From assembly GCF_014197435.1 (NCBI RefSeq), contig NZ_JACIFP010000001.1:1240001-1304000 (forward strand): a stretch of DNA of 64,000 nucleotides. Direction: 5' to 3'. The notes beneath the pieces are model-generated. The model had not been told where the DNA came from, ran no database searches, and saw only the letters and a list, made by a program, of their open reading frames with translations. Position numbers and translations under genes: made by a program. Of this stretch, positions 25,501 to 34,462 are shown piece after piece; position 1 is the stretch's first letter; each line of letters starts with the position of its first letter. Source of the DNA: Gordonia humi (GTDB taxonomy: Bacteria > Actinomycetota > Actinomycetes > Mycobacteriales > Mycobacteriaceae).

Positions 25501-25718
25501 TCGCGCGCGGTGGGCTCGCCGCGGTGGTGCGGCAGATGTCGGAGCTGACCGGCGGCGTACCGGTGGACCCGGCCGCGCTCGCGGGTGCGGACACGGTGGG
25601 TGGGGTGGTCGCCGCGCTGCGCTCCGGCCCGTCGGCATCGGAGTTGGTCGCGGCAGCCGAACTCGCCCGAGAGATCGAGCAGCTGACCGACGACGAGGTG
25701 GATGCACGTCTGGGCTGA
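22599..25718 (+). CDS. NRPS 1: cyclization-type condensation, adenylation, degenerate carrier
   Basis: A 1039-residue synthetase. Residues 1-430 are a heterocyclization-type condensation domain: LTALQRAYLAGR at the start and the DxxxxD motif as VDSLIID (D135, D140) instead of HHxxxDG. Residues 460-920 are an adenylation domain with LFTSGSTGAPKG (from 575), GGPTETTVWNIWH (from 717) and the catalytic PNGK lysine K916; this A5 form is typical of cysteine/serine-activating domains in pyochelin-type assembly lines. The C-terminal 80 residues look like a carrier fold, but LGGxS is replaced by LARGG (968-972), so no phosphopantetheine serine exists. The tail ends EQLTDDEVDARLG. The ATG at 22599 overlaps a 10-codon leader reading frame (22570-22602). 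Confidence 0.9.
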   Translation: MTGRNERVALTALQRAYLAGRSAELPLGGRAMREFRAYDGLSDASRVRGVVDAVVARHEALRLHIDPDRAQQWVGDAPAVALREIDLTLVSPVEQARRLHSVRQAMLGPETSDRAPVEVAIVDRGDGVSVLLSVDSLIIDGAGVNRVLADAAALYAAAPGAEPDLPPIESDLIGELRNVPSETSTDREYWSARAETLGPVPSLPWSAPLASIDRSPYSRVGITIDGSTRNAARAAGSQRKLFENTVVFAAVTESLRRWSGGTGFRIGVPIGSTGAAGRPVGPFSDFVIVDVPDGPTFGERSRGLQRSVLAALSHRTVSGTTVARQVLAADRTAAVVCPVTFTNGLSWPASPDLPGERIRLSEHLTATPQVALDLRVSVADSGGLYLHADFATDAISETVVRGVLRTAADLLEAMADEATWSRGEPVDIDQSVLTSPDTAPPYRDEIRTMLWRNLFQDPPAGVAIVCGGRRIDYPTLAHMVTDAMSVLRADGVRAGDRVTVEMGKGVEQIVTVLACLLMRAVYIPLDPTAPERRREAIVAAVRPRRRVTEGLTGGREGAPTIRFEPSAADDAQYILFTSGSTGAPKGVVVRRDSVEAMMRSSLDRWRIGADDVLFGVSALHHDMSVVDSLAPFQVGATLVLPTHEQRRDAVAWAEAVAAERVTVWISVPAMMDMLLHCAAAGQLGTLRRAVLGGDWVTGELVDRLRTAAPDCGITSVGGPTETTVWNIWHDVVPQGPGPVPYGSPLPGNAYQVVDDHGRPVPPGVVGRMRCTGIAVADGYLVAGDAVPPGFGTTVGADGLAQRSFLTSDIGRYRPDGVIEFLGRADGFVKVRGVRIEPGEVEKELLSHSAVARAVVSAVRADPADSFGETALGCLYVAANGSDPAELRAHLERRLPSSHVPTVWRRVDDVPLTPNGKPDRDSVEHILRTSVEGADTDPLVWLTAAALNRVRPDDEVPVDAATEIPMHWLARGGLAAVVRQMSELTGGVPVDPAALAGADTVGGVVAALRSGPSASELVAAAELAREIEQLTDDEVDARLG

Positions 25719-25779
25719 CACCGGAATCCAGGATCACCGGATGCGGGGAACGGGTGACCTCGCGACGCGGTCGAAAGCG

Positions 25780-27501
25780 TCAGACGATGGACCAGTGCAG
25801 TGCACGGCTTCGCTGGTCGTGGAAATCCGCATAGCGAGCGCCGGCCGCGAGAAGTTGATCCGGCGCCCCCTGCTCCACGACCTCACCGTCTTCCAGGAAG
25901 ATCACGTGGTCGGCTCCCGCGATCGTCTCCAGACGGTGAGCGATTACGACCAACGTGCGGTCGGTGCGCAGACCATCGATCACCTCGTCGACCGCTGACT
26001 GATTGTGATTGTCGAGCGCTGAGGTGATCTCGTCCAGAAGCAGGATCGGAGCGTCTTTCACGATGGCCCGAGCTATCGAGACGCGCTGACGCTCGCCGCC
26101 GGACAGAAGACGTCCGCCTTCTCCGACGCGGCCGTCCCACCCGTCGGGGAATCGAGCGGCGATCTCGTCCACTCGGGCCGCACCGGCGGCCGCGCGCAAC
26201 CGAGCCTCGTCGACCGCGGGAGCTCCCAGCCGGATGTTGCGCTCGATCGAGTCGTCGAACAGATAGACGTCCTGGGGTACCACGGCGATCAGCGAGCTCA
26301 GCGCCGACCGGGTCAGCTCGCGCACGTCGACGCCGTTGACCGCGACCGACCCGGCACCGGGATCGACGTGCCGCGCGATCAGCTTGAACAGCGTGGACTT
26401 GCCCGATCCGGAGGGGCCGACGACAGCGGTCAGACCGCCGACCGGGATCGACAACGAGAGACCGTCGAACACGGGCGCAGTCTCGTCGCCGTAGGTGAAG
26501 CGGACACCGCTCATCTCGATCGCCGGACGCGCGCGATCGGTCGGGGCGGCCGTCTGGATCCCGTCCGGAGGGGTCGGTGTGGACAGCATCGCCGCGACCG
26601 CGTCGAGCTCGGTGACCGTGTGGCCGCACAGCAGAACCGTGCCGGGTACGGCGGCCGCGATACGGAGGGCGTTGGCGCCGATCACCACGGCGGCGATCGT
26701 GGTCGCAACGTCGTCGAGCGGGTGAGCGACCAGGACGAGCATCACGGCGAGGGCGGCTCCGAGCACCAGCGCACCCGCGTTGACGCCGACCAGGGCGTGC
26801 CGCAGCGATGCGCGGGAGCGCGCGTGCTGCCGCGCGAACGCGGTCTCCAGCCGACCGACGCCCGCGTCGGGCAGGCCGGACGAGCGGATGGTCCGCTGCT
26901 TGGTCGCGAACTCGATGACACGGTCGTCGACGTCGCGGTCGGCCTCGGCTTCGGCGGTCCGCACCCGTGCGCTGCGCGCGGTCATGAATCGGCTGAGACC
27001 GATCGACAGCGGAATCCCGATCAGCACGGTCAGTGCCGCGCGCCAGTCGAACCAGAGCAGGGCGACGCCCACCAATACGGGTGGGACAGCGGCCGACACG
27101 GCCGTCGCGAACGCGTGACCGGCCACGCTGGCCGCGTCGCCCGCCCGTTTCGCGAGAGCTACCGATGCGGCCGTCGGCTGGGAATCGAACCAGCTCATCG
27201 GCAGATCGGGCAGCTTGTCGGCGATCATCCGATGAGTCTGATCGAGCCGATCGCGTGCCGCGACGACCACGCTGTGCGCCGTCCACGCGGACACCGCGAC
27301 GTACACGATCGCGGCGACGACGGCGCTCACCAGCCACCCGGCCGGACGGCCGGCGGAGAGAACGCTGGACATCAGTCCGGCGACCGTCACCGCAAGAGCG
27401 GCTTCACCGACGGCGGTGGTGAGCGAGCCGACGGCGATCAGCGCGGTGCCCCTCCGCTCGGTGGGATACATCGCCCACATGCGACGCAGCAGTGTGATCA
27501 T
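25780..27501 (-). CDS. ABC half-transporter (TMD-NBD), YbtQ/IrtB-like
   Basis: A 573-residue half-transporter. An N-terminal six-helix membrane domain (about residues 1-310) is followed by an ATPase with Walker A GPSGSGKST, Q-loop VVPQDVYLFDDSIERNIRLG, signature LSGGERQRVSIARAI, Walker B ILLLDEITSALD and H-loop IAHRLETI. The type-IV exporter fold and its pairing with a second half-transporter in a siderophore NRPS locus resemble YbtP/YbtQ and IrtA/IrtB, which import ferric siderophores despite the exporter fold; export of the apo-siderophore is the alternative. It starts by ATGA overlap (27498-27501) with its partner and is convergent with NRPS 1. Confidence 0.88.
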   Translation of the reverse strand: MITLLRRMWAMYPTERRGTALIAVGSLTTAVGEAALAVTVAGLMSSVLSAGRPAGWLVSAVVAAIVYVAVSAWTAHSVVVAARDRLDQTHRMIADKLPDLPMSWFDSQPTAASVALAKRAGDAASVAGHAFATAVSAAVPPVLVGVALLWFDWRAALTVLIGIPLSIGLSRFMTARSARVRTAEAEADRDVDDRVIEFATKQRTIRSSGLPDAGVGRLETAFARQHARSRASLRHALVGVNAGALVLGAALAVMLVLVAHPLDDVATTIAAVVIGANALRIAAAVPGTVLLCGHTVTELDAVAAMLSTPTPPDGIQTAAPTDRARPAIEMSGVRFTYGDETAPVFDGLSLSIPVGGLTAVVGPSGSGKSTLFKLIARHVDPGAGSVAVNGVDVRELTRSALSSLIAVVPQDVYLFDDSIERNIRLGAPAVDEARLRAAAGAARVDEIAARFPDGWDGRVGEGGRLLSGGERQRVSIARAIVKDAPILLLDEITSALDNHNQSAVDEVIDGLRTDRTLVVIAHRLETIAGADHVIFLEDGEVVEQGAPDQLLAAGARYADFHDQRSRALHWSIV

Positions 27502-29309
27502 CGTCCGGCCTCCCAGAGTCGTGCGTACGCACCGCGCGCGTCGAGCAGGTCTCGATGCGTCCCGTGCTCGGCGATTACGCCGTCATCGAGGACCACGATC
27601 TGGTCGGCGTCGACGACCGTGTGCAGTCGGTGCGCCACGACCAGTACGGTGCGATCGCGCGCGAGCTCCGAGAGCGCCTGCTGGACAGCGGCTTCGGACT
27701 CAGGATCGGCTGCGGACGTGGCCTCGTCGATGACGACGACGCGCGGATCGGTCAGCAGGATGCGGGCGATCGCGAGCCGCTGTCGCTGACCGGTCGACAA
27801 TGACGTGGAGGTGAGCGGGGTGTCGTAGCCGTCCGGCAGCGTCGCGATCACCTCGTCGATCCTGACTCGCCGAGCGACGTCGACGATCTCGGCGTGCGAG
27901 GCGTCGGGGCGTCCGAGCGCGATGTTCTCGGCGACGGTGGCGTCGAGCAGGTCGATGTCTTGGAACACGAACGCGATTCGACGGTAGAGATCGGTCGGCG
28001 ACAGTGTCCGGAGGTCGTCGCCCTCGAGCAGGATCCGGCCGTCCTGGGGGTCGTGGAAGCGTGCGATCAGCTCGGCGATCGTCGATTTGCCGCTGCCCGA
28101 CGGGCCGACGAGCGCGGTCACCGTTCCGGTCGGAAGCGTGAGGCTGAACTCATCGAGCACGCGGTCGCGCCCGTCGTAAGCGAAGCCGACGCGGTCGAGG
28201 ACGACGGCGGGCGAGTCCGGCTGCGCCGATTCGGTGGCACGGACCACGGACAGCTCCTCCTCGCGGAGAACCGCGTCGATGGCCAGAGCGTGCGCCTGAG
28301 CTTCGGTGGTAGCCCGGCCGCGGGTGCGCAGCGAGGTGGTGATGCGCGTGAGCAGGGGTGTGGCCGCCTGTGAGAACGAGCCGGCCAGGAGCCCGAAGCC
28401 GATCAACGGAGCCGGACCGATGAGTCCCTGCCAGTACAGCAGCGCACCGACCCCGGCGGCTCCCGCGGTGAGTACCGCCGACGATGAGAGGGTGCGGACC
28501 AGCGCGCGCTGCAGTCCGCCGGGGATCGTCGCACCCTCCACGGCGGCGGTCATCGATGCCGCTGCTCGGCGGTATCCCGCGACCGGGCCGACGTCCGATT
28601 CTCGGGAAGCGAACGACTTGGCCACGTCGATGCCCCGGACGAGTTCGGTGAGTGCGGCCGCCATCTGCCCCTGTGCGTCGACGAACACCGCGTACTGCGG
28701 GGTCATCGCGGTGGTCAGGGCCTGCTGCCACCAGAACAAGGCGGCCACCACGATCACCAGGCCGAGCGCGAACCAGACGTTGAGGTAGGCGAGGTAGCCC
28801 GCGGTGGCGATCGTCGCCGCGACCGCACCGACGAGTTCGGGGGTCTTGTGAGCGACTTCGGTGTGCAGCCCCTTGACGGACCCGTCGACCAGCGATGCGA
28901 CGCGACCGCTCGACGTGCCGTCGAACCATCCGAGAGGCAGCCGTGCGATCGTCGCGGTGAGCGCCGACCGGAGCGAGCGCGCCAGGGACAGGTCCGCCGA
29001 GTGGCCTACGGACGCCGAGGCGGCGCGCGAGACGGTCGCCACGACGATCCCGACGACGGCGGCCACCGTCCACATCTGCCAGTGCGTCGGGTCATCCCCG
29101 CTCAGTCGGGCGGCGACGGCGACGATGGCGACGATCGGGAGCAGTTCGCCGAGAGCGGCGAGTGCTTCGAGGGCTGCGGCGAGCCGGAGCTGAAATCGCA
29201 CCGGCGCGATCAAGCGGGCGAGGACGGCGCCGGGTTCGCCGGCTGAGCGGGAGTGCGAGACCGGCGTCGCCGAAGCGTCGCTGCGCGGCGAAACGGAGGT
29301 GTCCGACAT
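27498..29309 (-). CDS. ABC half-transporter (TMD-NBD), YbtP/IrtA-like without siderophore-reductase domain
   Basis: A 603-residue half-transporter with a short polar N-terminus, six helices (about residues 35-330) and an ATPase: Walker A GPSGSGKST, Q-loop FVFQDIDLLDATVAENIALG, a non-canonical signature LSTGQRQRLAIARIL (LSTGQ rather than LSGGQ), Walker B VVVIDEATSAAD and H-loop VAHRLHTV. Mycobacterial IrtA has an N-terminal FAD-binding siderophore-interaction domain; this protein lacks it, so any reductive iron release must use another protein. It forms a heterodimer with the 573-residue partner encoded by the overlapping gene. An IdeR-like box (29342-29360) lies 32 bases upstream. Confidence 0.88.
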   Translation of the reverse strand: MSDTSVSPRSDASATPVSHSRSAGEPGAVLARLIAPVRFQLRLAAALEALAALGELLPIVAIVAVAARLSGDDPTHWQMWTVAAVVGIVVATVSRAASASVGHSADLSLARSLRSALTATIARLPLGWFDGTSSGRVASLVDGSVKGLHTEVAHKTPELVGAVAATIATAGYLAYLNVWFALGLVIVVAALFWWQQALTTAMTPQYAVFVDAQGQMAAALTELVRGIDVAKSFASRESDVGPVAGYRRAAASMTAAVEGATIPGGLQRALVRTLSSSAVLTAGAAGVGALLYWQGLIGPAPLIGFGLLAGSFSQAATPLLTRITTSLRTRGRATTEAQAHALAIDAVLREEELSVVRATESAQPDSPAVVLDRVGFAYDGRDRVLDEFSLTLPTGTVTALVGPSGSGKSTIAELIARFHDPQDGRILLEGDDLRTLSPTDLYRRIAFVFQDIDLLDATVAENIALGRPDASHAEIVDVARRVRIDEVIATLPDGYDTPLTSTSLSTGQRQRLAIARILLTDPRVVVIDEATSAADPESEAAVQQALSELARDRTVLVVAHRLHTVVDADQIVVLDDGVIAEHGTHRDLLDARGAYARLWEAGR

Positions 29310-29341
29310 CGGCCCACCGTATCAACCGAACAGCCTACCCC

Positions 29342-29360
29342 TTAGGCTAGGGTGACCTAA
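29342..29360. promoter_or_regulatory. IdeR/DtxR-type iron box between divergent ABC operon and NRPS 2
   Basis: TTAGGCTAGGGTGACCTAA matches the IdeR consensus at 16 of 19 positions and is nearly palindromic. It sits in the 80-base gap between the divergent starts at 29309 (minus) and 29390 (plus), so one site could control both the ABC pair and NRPS genes 2-4. Confidence 0.82.
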
Positions 29361-29389
29361 CTGCTGTCGATCGGAAGGCTCGTGTCGAG

Positions 29390-32300
29390 GTGTCGGAAAC
29401 TCTAGAGGCGCGCAAGCGGCGATTGCTGGTCAAGCTGATGGCCGAGCGTGGGATCGCCGCGGGGGGAGGGGCGGACGGCGCTGAACCCGCTGGTCAGGCC
29501 GTTGGCGGTGACGCCGAGCGGAGACCGGACGAGCCGAGCGCCGAGAGCGGATCGGCACCGCTGTCGCCGTCCGAAGAGCGGATGTGGATGCTCCACCATC
29601 GCCACGAATCCGGGAACACAGGTGCGGGTGTGCTTGTCGCCGCATTGACGTTGCGCGGGTCGCTCGATGTGGAGCGTCTACGGTCGGCGCTCGCGCAGAC
29701 CATCGACGAGTTCCCGTCGCTTCGCACCACATACGCGTTCGCCGCGGACGGCACACTGACCCCGGTGGAGCGCGAGGTCGACGGCCGCCCGCGTGTGGAG
29801 ACCGTGTCCTCGCGTGATCACGCGGCGCGGCGGGCGATGGAACTGGCCGCCGCCCCATTCGACTTGGCGGTCGACACGGCGCTGCGCGTCACGATCGAGA
29901 CGGTGGCCCCGGACGATCACGTGATGATCGTGGTCGGCCATCACATCGGTCTGGACGACGCATCGTGGGGGCCGGTGATGTCCCGGGTCTCCGAGCTGTA
30001 CCGGGAGCCGTCCGCGGCGCCTCCGGCGATCGCCGACTATCGCGAGTACGCGCGACGATGCGATCAGCGCGGTGCGCACGAGGACGACCTCGAGTACTGG
30101 GCGTCGGTGTTCGATGCCCCGTTCGTCCCGGTGCCGCTGCCGACGCGGTGGCGGCCCGGTCCGGTGGTCGCGGAACCCGTCGGTCTGGCGAGCGTCGACA
30201 CGACCGACTCGGTGTACGGTCGCGCGCCCGGCGCCGGTCGATACCGTGTGGAACTCCCGATCGCCGCGGACTACGCCGAATGCGCCAGAAGCCTCGGCGC
30301 CAGCGTCTTCCACATGCACGTCGCGCTGACCTCGGCGCTGTTGGCCGCCGTCACCGGGCACCACGACCTGACCGTGGCGACTCCGGTGGTCGACGTGGAC
30401 CCGACCCAGCCAGGTGCCCTGGTGGGCGCCACCGGCAACCTGATGCCGATCCGGGTCCGCGTGGATCCCGAGGGTGATTTCGCCGACCACGTCGATACGG
30501 TGCGGGACTCGATCATGGACGGGCTGGCGCATTCTCAGGTGCCGATCGAGCAGGTGATCTCCCGGATCGGCGGCTCGGGCACCAAGCCGTTCAACGTCAT
30601 GGTGGTGCAGGCGGGTGACCCCGCAGAGCATCTGCGCCTCGACGATGTCGAGGTGACGTCGATCCCGCTGCCCGCACTCGGTGCCGACGCCGACCTGATC
30701 GTCGTCCTCCTCCCGTCCGCGGAGCGGCTCGCGTTGGAGGTGACCCACGGACCCGCCGTGTCCGGGGGCGCCGCTCATCTGCTGTTGGAGCAGCTGGCCG
30801 CCGCCACGCAGACGCTGCTCGGGGAGCCGGACGCCTCACTGACGGAACTCGTCGGCAGCTTCCACACTGACGATCCGACGACGGCCGAGCCGGTCACCGA
30901 GAGCCGGGGCCGACCGTCGGGGACCGCAGACGAAGCGCTCATCGAGTCGATCCTGGCAGAGTTCAGGACGGCACTCGATGCGGATCGGCTGACCGCGGAC
31001 GACGACTTCTTCGAGGCGGGCGGACACTCGCTGATGGCCACGCGCATCGTCGGGCGGCTGCGTACGTCCGGTCACACCGTGCGACTGCAGGACGTCTTCG
31101 AGGCGCCGACAGCTCGCAGACTGGCCGCAGTCCTGGGGCACTCCGACGATGCGGAGGCGACCGTCGGGGCGAGCGCACCGGCGCCGGAGTCGGATTCTGC
31201 TGCCACCGATTCGCTCGACGCCGATTCGTCCGCCGCTGTCTCCGCCGGTCCTCTGTCGTCGGCGCAGCAGCGCCTGTGGTTTCTGGACCGGTTGGCCGGA
31301 CCGTCGAGCACGTACAACGTGCCCTACACCTTCGACCTGGAGGGGCCGCTCGACGTCGGTGCCGTGGAGACGGCGTTGCTCGATCTCGTGAAGCGGCACG
31401 ATGTGCTCCGGAGCGTGGTCGAGGAGACGGACGGCGTACCCAGCCGGCGGGTGCTCTCGATGGACGAGGTGCGCGCGGGCGTCGGCGGACCGCTGTTCAC
31501 GGGTCCGATCGAGGCGACCGGGCAGGAGGTGTCGCGGCGATGCGATGCGGCAGGCGCCCGCCCCTTCGATCTCGCGGCAGACCTCCCGTTGCGGGCCACG
31601 CTGCTACGGACGGCGCCCGACCGCCATGTGCTGTCGCTGGTGGTCCACCACCTCGCGTCCGACGAGTGGTCGACCGGCATCCTGGTGCACGACCTCGAGC
31701 AGGCGTACTCGGCGCGCCGAAACGGCGAGGCTCCGCGATGGGAACCTGTCGCGTCGTACGCGGAGTACGCCGAACAGGAGCGTTCCGGCGCGGTCACGCA
31801 CGACGGTTCGGCATGGTGGGCGCAGCGTCTGGCCGGTCTCGACGACACCGGTCCGATGCTGGTGGATCCGCAGACTGATCTCGACCCGGTCGATGCCGCA
31901 GACGGCGGCTGGTACGAGTTCGACATCGCACCGGAGCTCACGGAAGGGTTGCGTGATCTGGCACGGGTCGCAGGGGCGAGCGATTTCATGACGGTGACCG
32001 CAGCGGTCGCGGTGCTGGCTCACCGGCTCGGCGAGGGCACCGACATCTGTCTGGGCACGCCGGTGGCGGGCCGGGACGATCCTCGTTTCGCGGACACGAT
32101 GGGCATGTTCGCCAACACTGTGCCGCTCCGCATGGACCTGTCGGGCGATCCTGCCGTCGTCGACGTCGTCCGGCAGGCGCGAACGGTGGTACTGGAGGCC
32201 ACGGAGCACGCCGACGTCCCGTTCGAGCGAATCGTGGACGCGGCGTCCACCGACCGAGGCGGATCCGCGAGCCCGTTGTTCTCGACCCTGGTCCAGTTGC

Positions 32301-34462
32301 ACAGCACGGACGATATGACGGCGCACTGGGGAACCGGCGAGCACACGGTGACGCTGACCCCGCGGCCGATTCCGCGCGACACCGCGAAGTTCGATTTGAC
32401 GTTCGAGTTCTTCGACGAGGGCCGCGCCACGGGCGAACCGATGCGATGCGGCATCAGCTTTCGCACCGCCTTGTACCGGCGCACCGACGTGGTTCGCATC
32501 GCGGAGTGGCTGCAGACCGTACTCACTGCGTTCGCCGCCGCGGCCGAGCTGAGCCAGGAGCGTGTCGGTCAGATCCGGCTCGCTGAGAATCCAGTGCCGC
32601 ACGAGACCGACGCCGACCGTTCCGGCCGACCGGAGACAGTGCCCGAGTTCCTCGCCGCCGCCCGCGAGGGCACGATGGCTGCTCCGGCCGTCATCGGCGA
32701 TCGATTCCTGACGCACGCGGACCTGTGGGCGGAGGCCGGAGCCATCGTCGAACGGCTTGCCGGGGCAGGGGTCGGTCCGGGCGACGTCGTCGGCGTCGCG
32801 CTGCCGCGCGGAGCGGACGCCGTGGTCGCCATCGTGGCCGTCGCGGCGACCGGTGCGGCGATCGCGCCGATCGACCCGGGGCCGTCCGGTTCGCTCATCG
32901 CTCGCGCGATCGGTCGTCTGAGCGCGCTGATCGTCGACGACCGACCGCCGGAGGTCGTCGACGCACCGACGGCGATCGCGATGACCGACGTGCGGGGTGC
33001 GGCGCCGAACGAGTGGCCCGCTCTCGCGACAGTGCGACCGGAGGACGCCGCCTATCGGATCCAGACCTCCGGATCCAGCGGCGAACCGAAATCGGTGATC
33101 GGCACCCAACGCGGGCTCGCACACCGCCTCAGCTGGCGGCGCGATGAGATCGAATCGTCCACAGCCGAATCCGGGGCCTGGCTGCTGCTCTCGGCGCCGA
33201 CCTTCATCGACGGGATCACCACGGTGCTCGGCGCCGTCGGCTCGGGGCGCCCGCTGGCAGTGGCCACCGACGACGAACTCGCCGATCTCGACCGTCTCGT
33301 CGAACTCGTCAGGCGCGCACGGCCGAGTAGCGCGACCACCGTGCCGTCGATGCTCACCGCCATCGTCGCCGAACGTCCCGATCTGGTCGGCTCGATAGGG
33401 GAGTGGGTGTGCAGCGGCGAGAAGCTGCCGCCCGCCCTCGCGCGATCTGTCGCCGACGCCGGCGGTTCGACGCTCGTCGACTCGTACGGCTGCACCGAAT
33501 GCGCGGGAGACGATGTGCGCGGCGTCGTCAGCGGCGACGGTGCCGGAGTGGGCGGCTCGGTCCCGGGTATGACGGCACGACTGCTCGACGAGTACCTGCA
33601 CCCGGTACCCGACGGCTGCGTGGGAGACCTGTACACCGCCGGACCGCAGATGGCACGCGGTTACCACGCGGCGCCCGGCGCCACCGCGGTCCGCTTCGTC
33701 GCCGATCCGTCCGATCCCGACGGCGGACTGATGTATCGCACCGGCGACCGCGCCCGGCGCGTCGACCACGGTCGGATCGAGATCGTGGGCCGGGCCGACC
33801 GTCAGATCAAGATCCGCGGAATCCGGGTGGATCCGGCGACGGCCGAATGGGCGCTGGAGTCCGTGCCCGGTGTGAACGAGGCCGCCGTGGTCGCCGCGAT
33901 CGACGACGGCAGAGGCCGATTGGACGGATACCTCGTAGTCGACGCCGACGCGGAAGCCGCAGTCGACGGTGAGACGCTCGACGATCGGATCCGTCGCCTC
34001 GTGCCCGCTCACCTGGTGCCGTCGACGCTGACGCGGATCGATGAGGTGCCCAGGACCCATTCGGGCAAGACGGACTACCGGTCGCTGCCCGCGCCGGCCG
34101 TCCAGGAGCGCTCCGAGGAGCCGCCGGCCACCGAGACCGAGCAGGCTGTCGCGAGAGCGTATGCGGATCTACTCGGCGTGGACCGGGTGTTCCGGGACGA
34201 CGGCTTCTTTCATCTCGGCGGCGACAGCATCTCATCGATCGCGCTGGGCAGCAGGCTGTCCCGACAGGGCTTCGTCACGTCGCCGCGGACGGTGTTCGAT
34301 CATCCCACCGTGCGCGCGCTGGCGGCCGAGCTCGACCGAATGACTGCCGATGCACCGGCATCGGCGGAACCCGTCGACGACGGATCGGCCATGTCGGCCG
34401 CCGGGCTGGACGACGCCGCCTTGGCGGCACTCCTCGGCCGATTCGACGGAGAACTCGGGTGA
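29390..34462 (+). CDS. NRPS 2: C-PCP-C-A-PCP
   Basis: A 1690-residue synthetase. An N-terminal docking-like helix (LEARKRRLLVKLMAERGIA) is followed by C1 (HHIGLDD, H184-D190), carrier 1 (FEAGGHSLMATRI, S547) with no adenylation domain before it, C2 (HHLASDE, H753-E759), an adenylation domain and carrier 2 (FHLGGDSISS, S1613). The A domain is atypical: QTSGSSGEPKS (from 1225) replaces TSGSTGxPKG, APTFIDG replaces the FDxS segment that supplies Asp235, and SYGCTECAGDD replaces YGPTE; the catalytic lysine remains in HSGKTDY. Module 1 must be charged in trans. The gene begins with GTG at 29390 behind the IdeR box and overlaps NRPS 3 as GTGA. Confidence 0.92.
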   Translation: MSETLEARKRRLLVKLMAERGIAAGGGADGAEPAGQAVGGDAERRPDEPSAESGSAPLSPSEERMWMLHHRHESGNTGAGVLVAALTLRGSLDVERLRSALAQTIDEFPSLRTTYAFAADGTLTPVEREVDGRPRVETVSSRDHAARRAMELAAAPFDLAVDTALRVTIETVAPDDHVMIVVGHHIGLDDASWGPVMSRVSELYREPSAAPPAIADYREYARRCDQRGAHEDDLEYWASVFDAPFVPVPLPTRWRPGPVVAEPVGLASVDTTDSVYGRAPGAGRYRVELPIAADYAECARSLGASVFHMHVALTSALLAAVTGHHDLTVATPVVDVDPTQPGALVGATGNLMPIRVRVDPEGDFADHVDTVRDSIMDGLAHSQVPIEQVISRIGGSGTKPFNVMVVQAGDPAEHLRLDDVEVTSIPLPALGADADLIVVLLPSAERLALEVTHGPAVSGGAAHLLLEQLAAATQTLLGEPDASLTELVGSFHTDDPTTAEPVTESRGRPSGTADEALIESILAEFRTALDADRLTADDDFFEAGGHSLMATRIVGRLRTSGHTVRLQDVFEAPTARRLAAVLGHSDDAEATVGASAPAPESDSAATDSLDADSSAAVSAGPLSSAQQRLWFLDRLAGPSSTYNVPYTFDLEGPLDVGAVETALLDLVKRHDVLRSVVEETDGVPSRRVLSMDEVRAGVGGPLFTGPIEATGQEVSRRCDAAGARPFDLAADLPLRATLLRTAPDRHVLSLVVHHLASDEWSTGILVHDLEQAYSARRNGEAPRWEPVASYAEYAEQERSGAVTHDGSAWWAQRLAGLDDTGPMLVDPQTDLDPVDAADGGWYEFDIAPELTEGLRDLARVAGASDFMTVTAAVAVLAHRLGEGTDICLGTPVAGRDDPRFADTMGMFANTVPLRMDLSGDPAVVDVVRQARTVVLEATEHADVPFERIVDAASTDRGGSASPLFSTLVQLHSTDDMTAHWGTGEHTVTLTPRPIPRDTAKFDLTFEFFDEGRATGEPMRCGISFRTALYRRTDVVRIAEWLQTVLTAFAAAAELSQERVGQIRLAENPVPHETDADRSGRPETVPEFLAAAREGTMAAPAVIGDRFLTHADLWAEAGAIVERLAGAGVGPGDVVGVALPRGADAVVAIVAVAATGAAIAPIDPGPSGSLIARAIGRLSALIVDDRPPEVVDAPTAIAMTDVRGAAPNEWPALATVRPEDAAYRIQTSGSSGEPKSVIGTQRGLAHRLSWRRDEIESSTAESGAWLLLSAPTFIDGITTVLGAVGSGRPLAVATDDELADLDRLVELVRRARPSSATTVPSMLTAIVAERPDLVGSIGEWVCSGEKLPPALARSVADAGGSTLVDSYGCTECAGDDVRGVVSGDGAGVGGSVPGMTARLLDEYLHPVPDGCVGDLYTAGPQMARGYHAAPGATAVRFVADPSDPDGGLMYRTGDRARRVDHGRIEIVGRADRQIKIRGIRVDPATAEWALESVPGVNEAAVVAAIDDGRGRLDGYLVVDADAEAAVDGETLDDRIRRLVPAHLVPSTLTRIDEVPRTHSGKTDYRSLPAPAVQERSEEPPATETEQAVARAYADLLGVDRVFRDDGFFHLGGDSISSIALGSRLSRQGFVTSPRTVFDHPTVRALAAELDRMTADAPASAEPVDDGSAMSAAGLDDAALAALLGRFDGELG

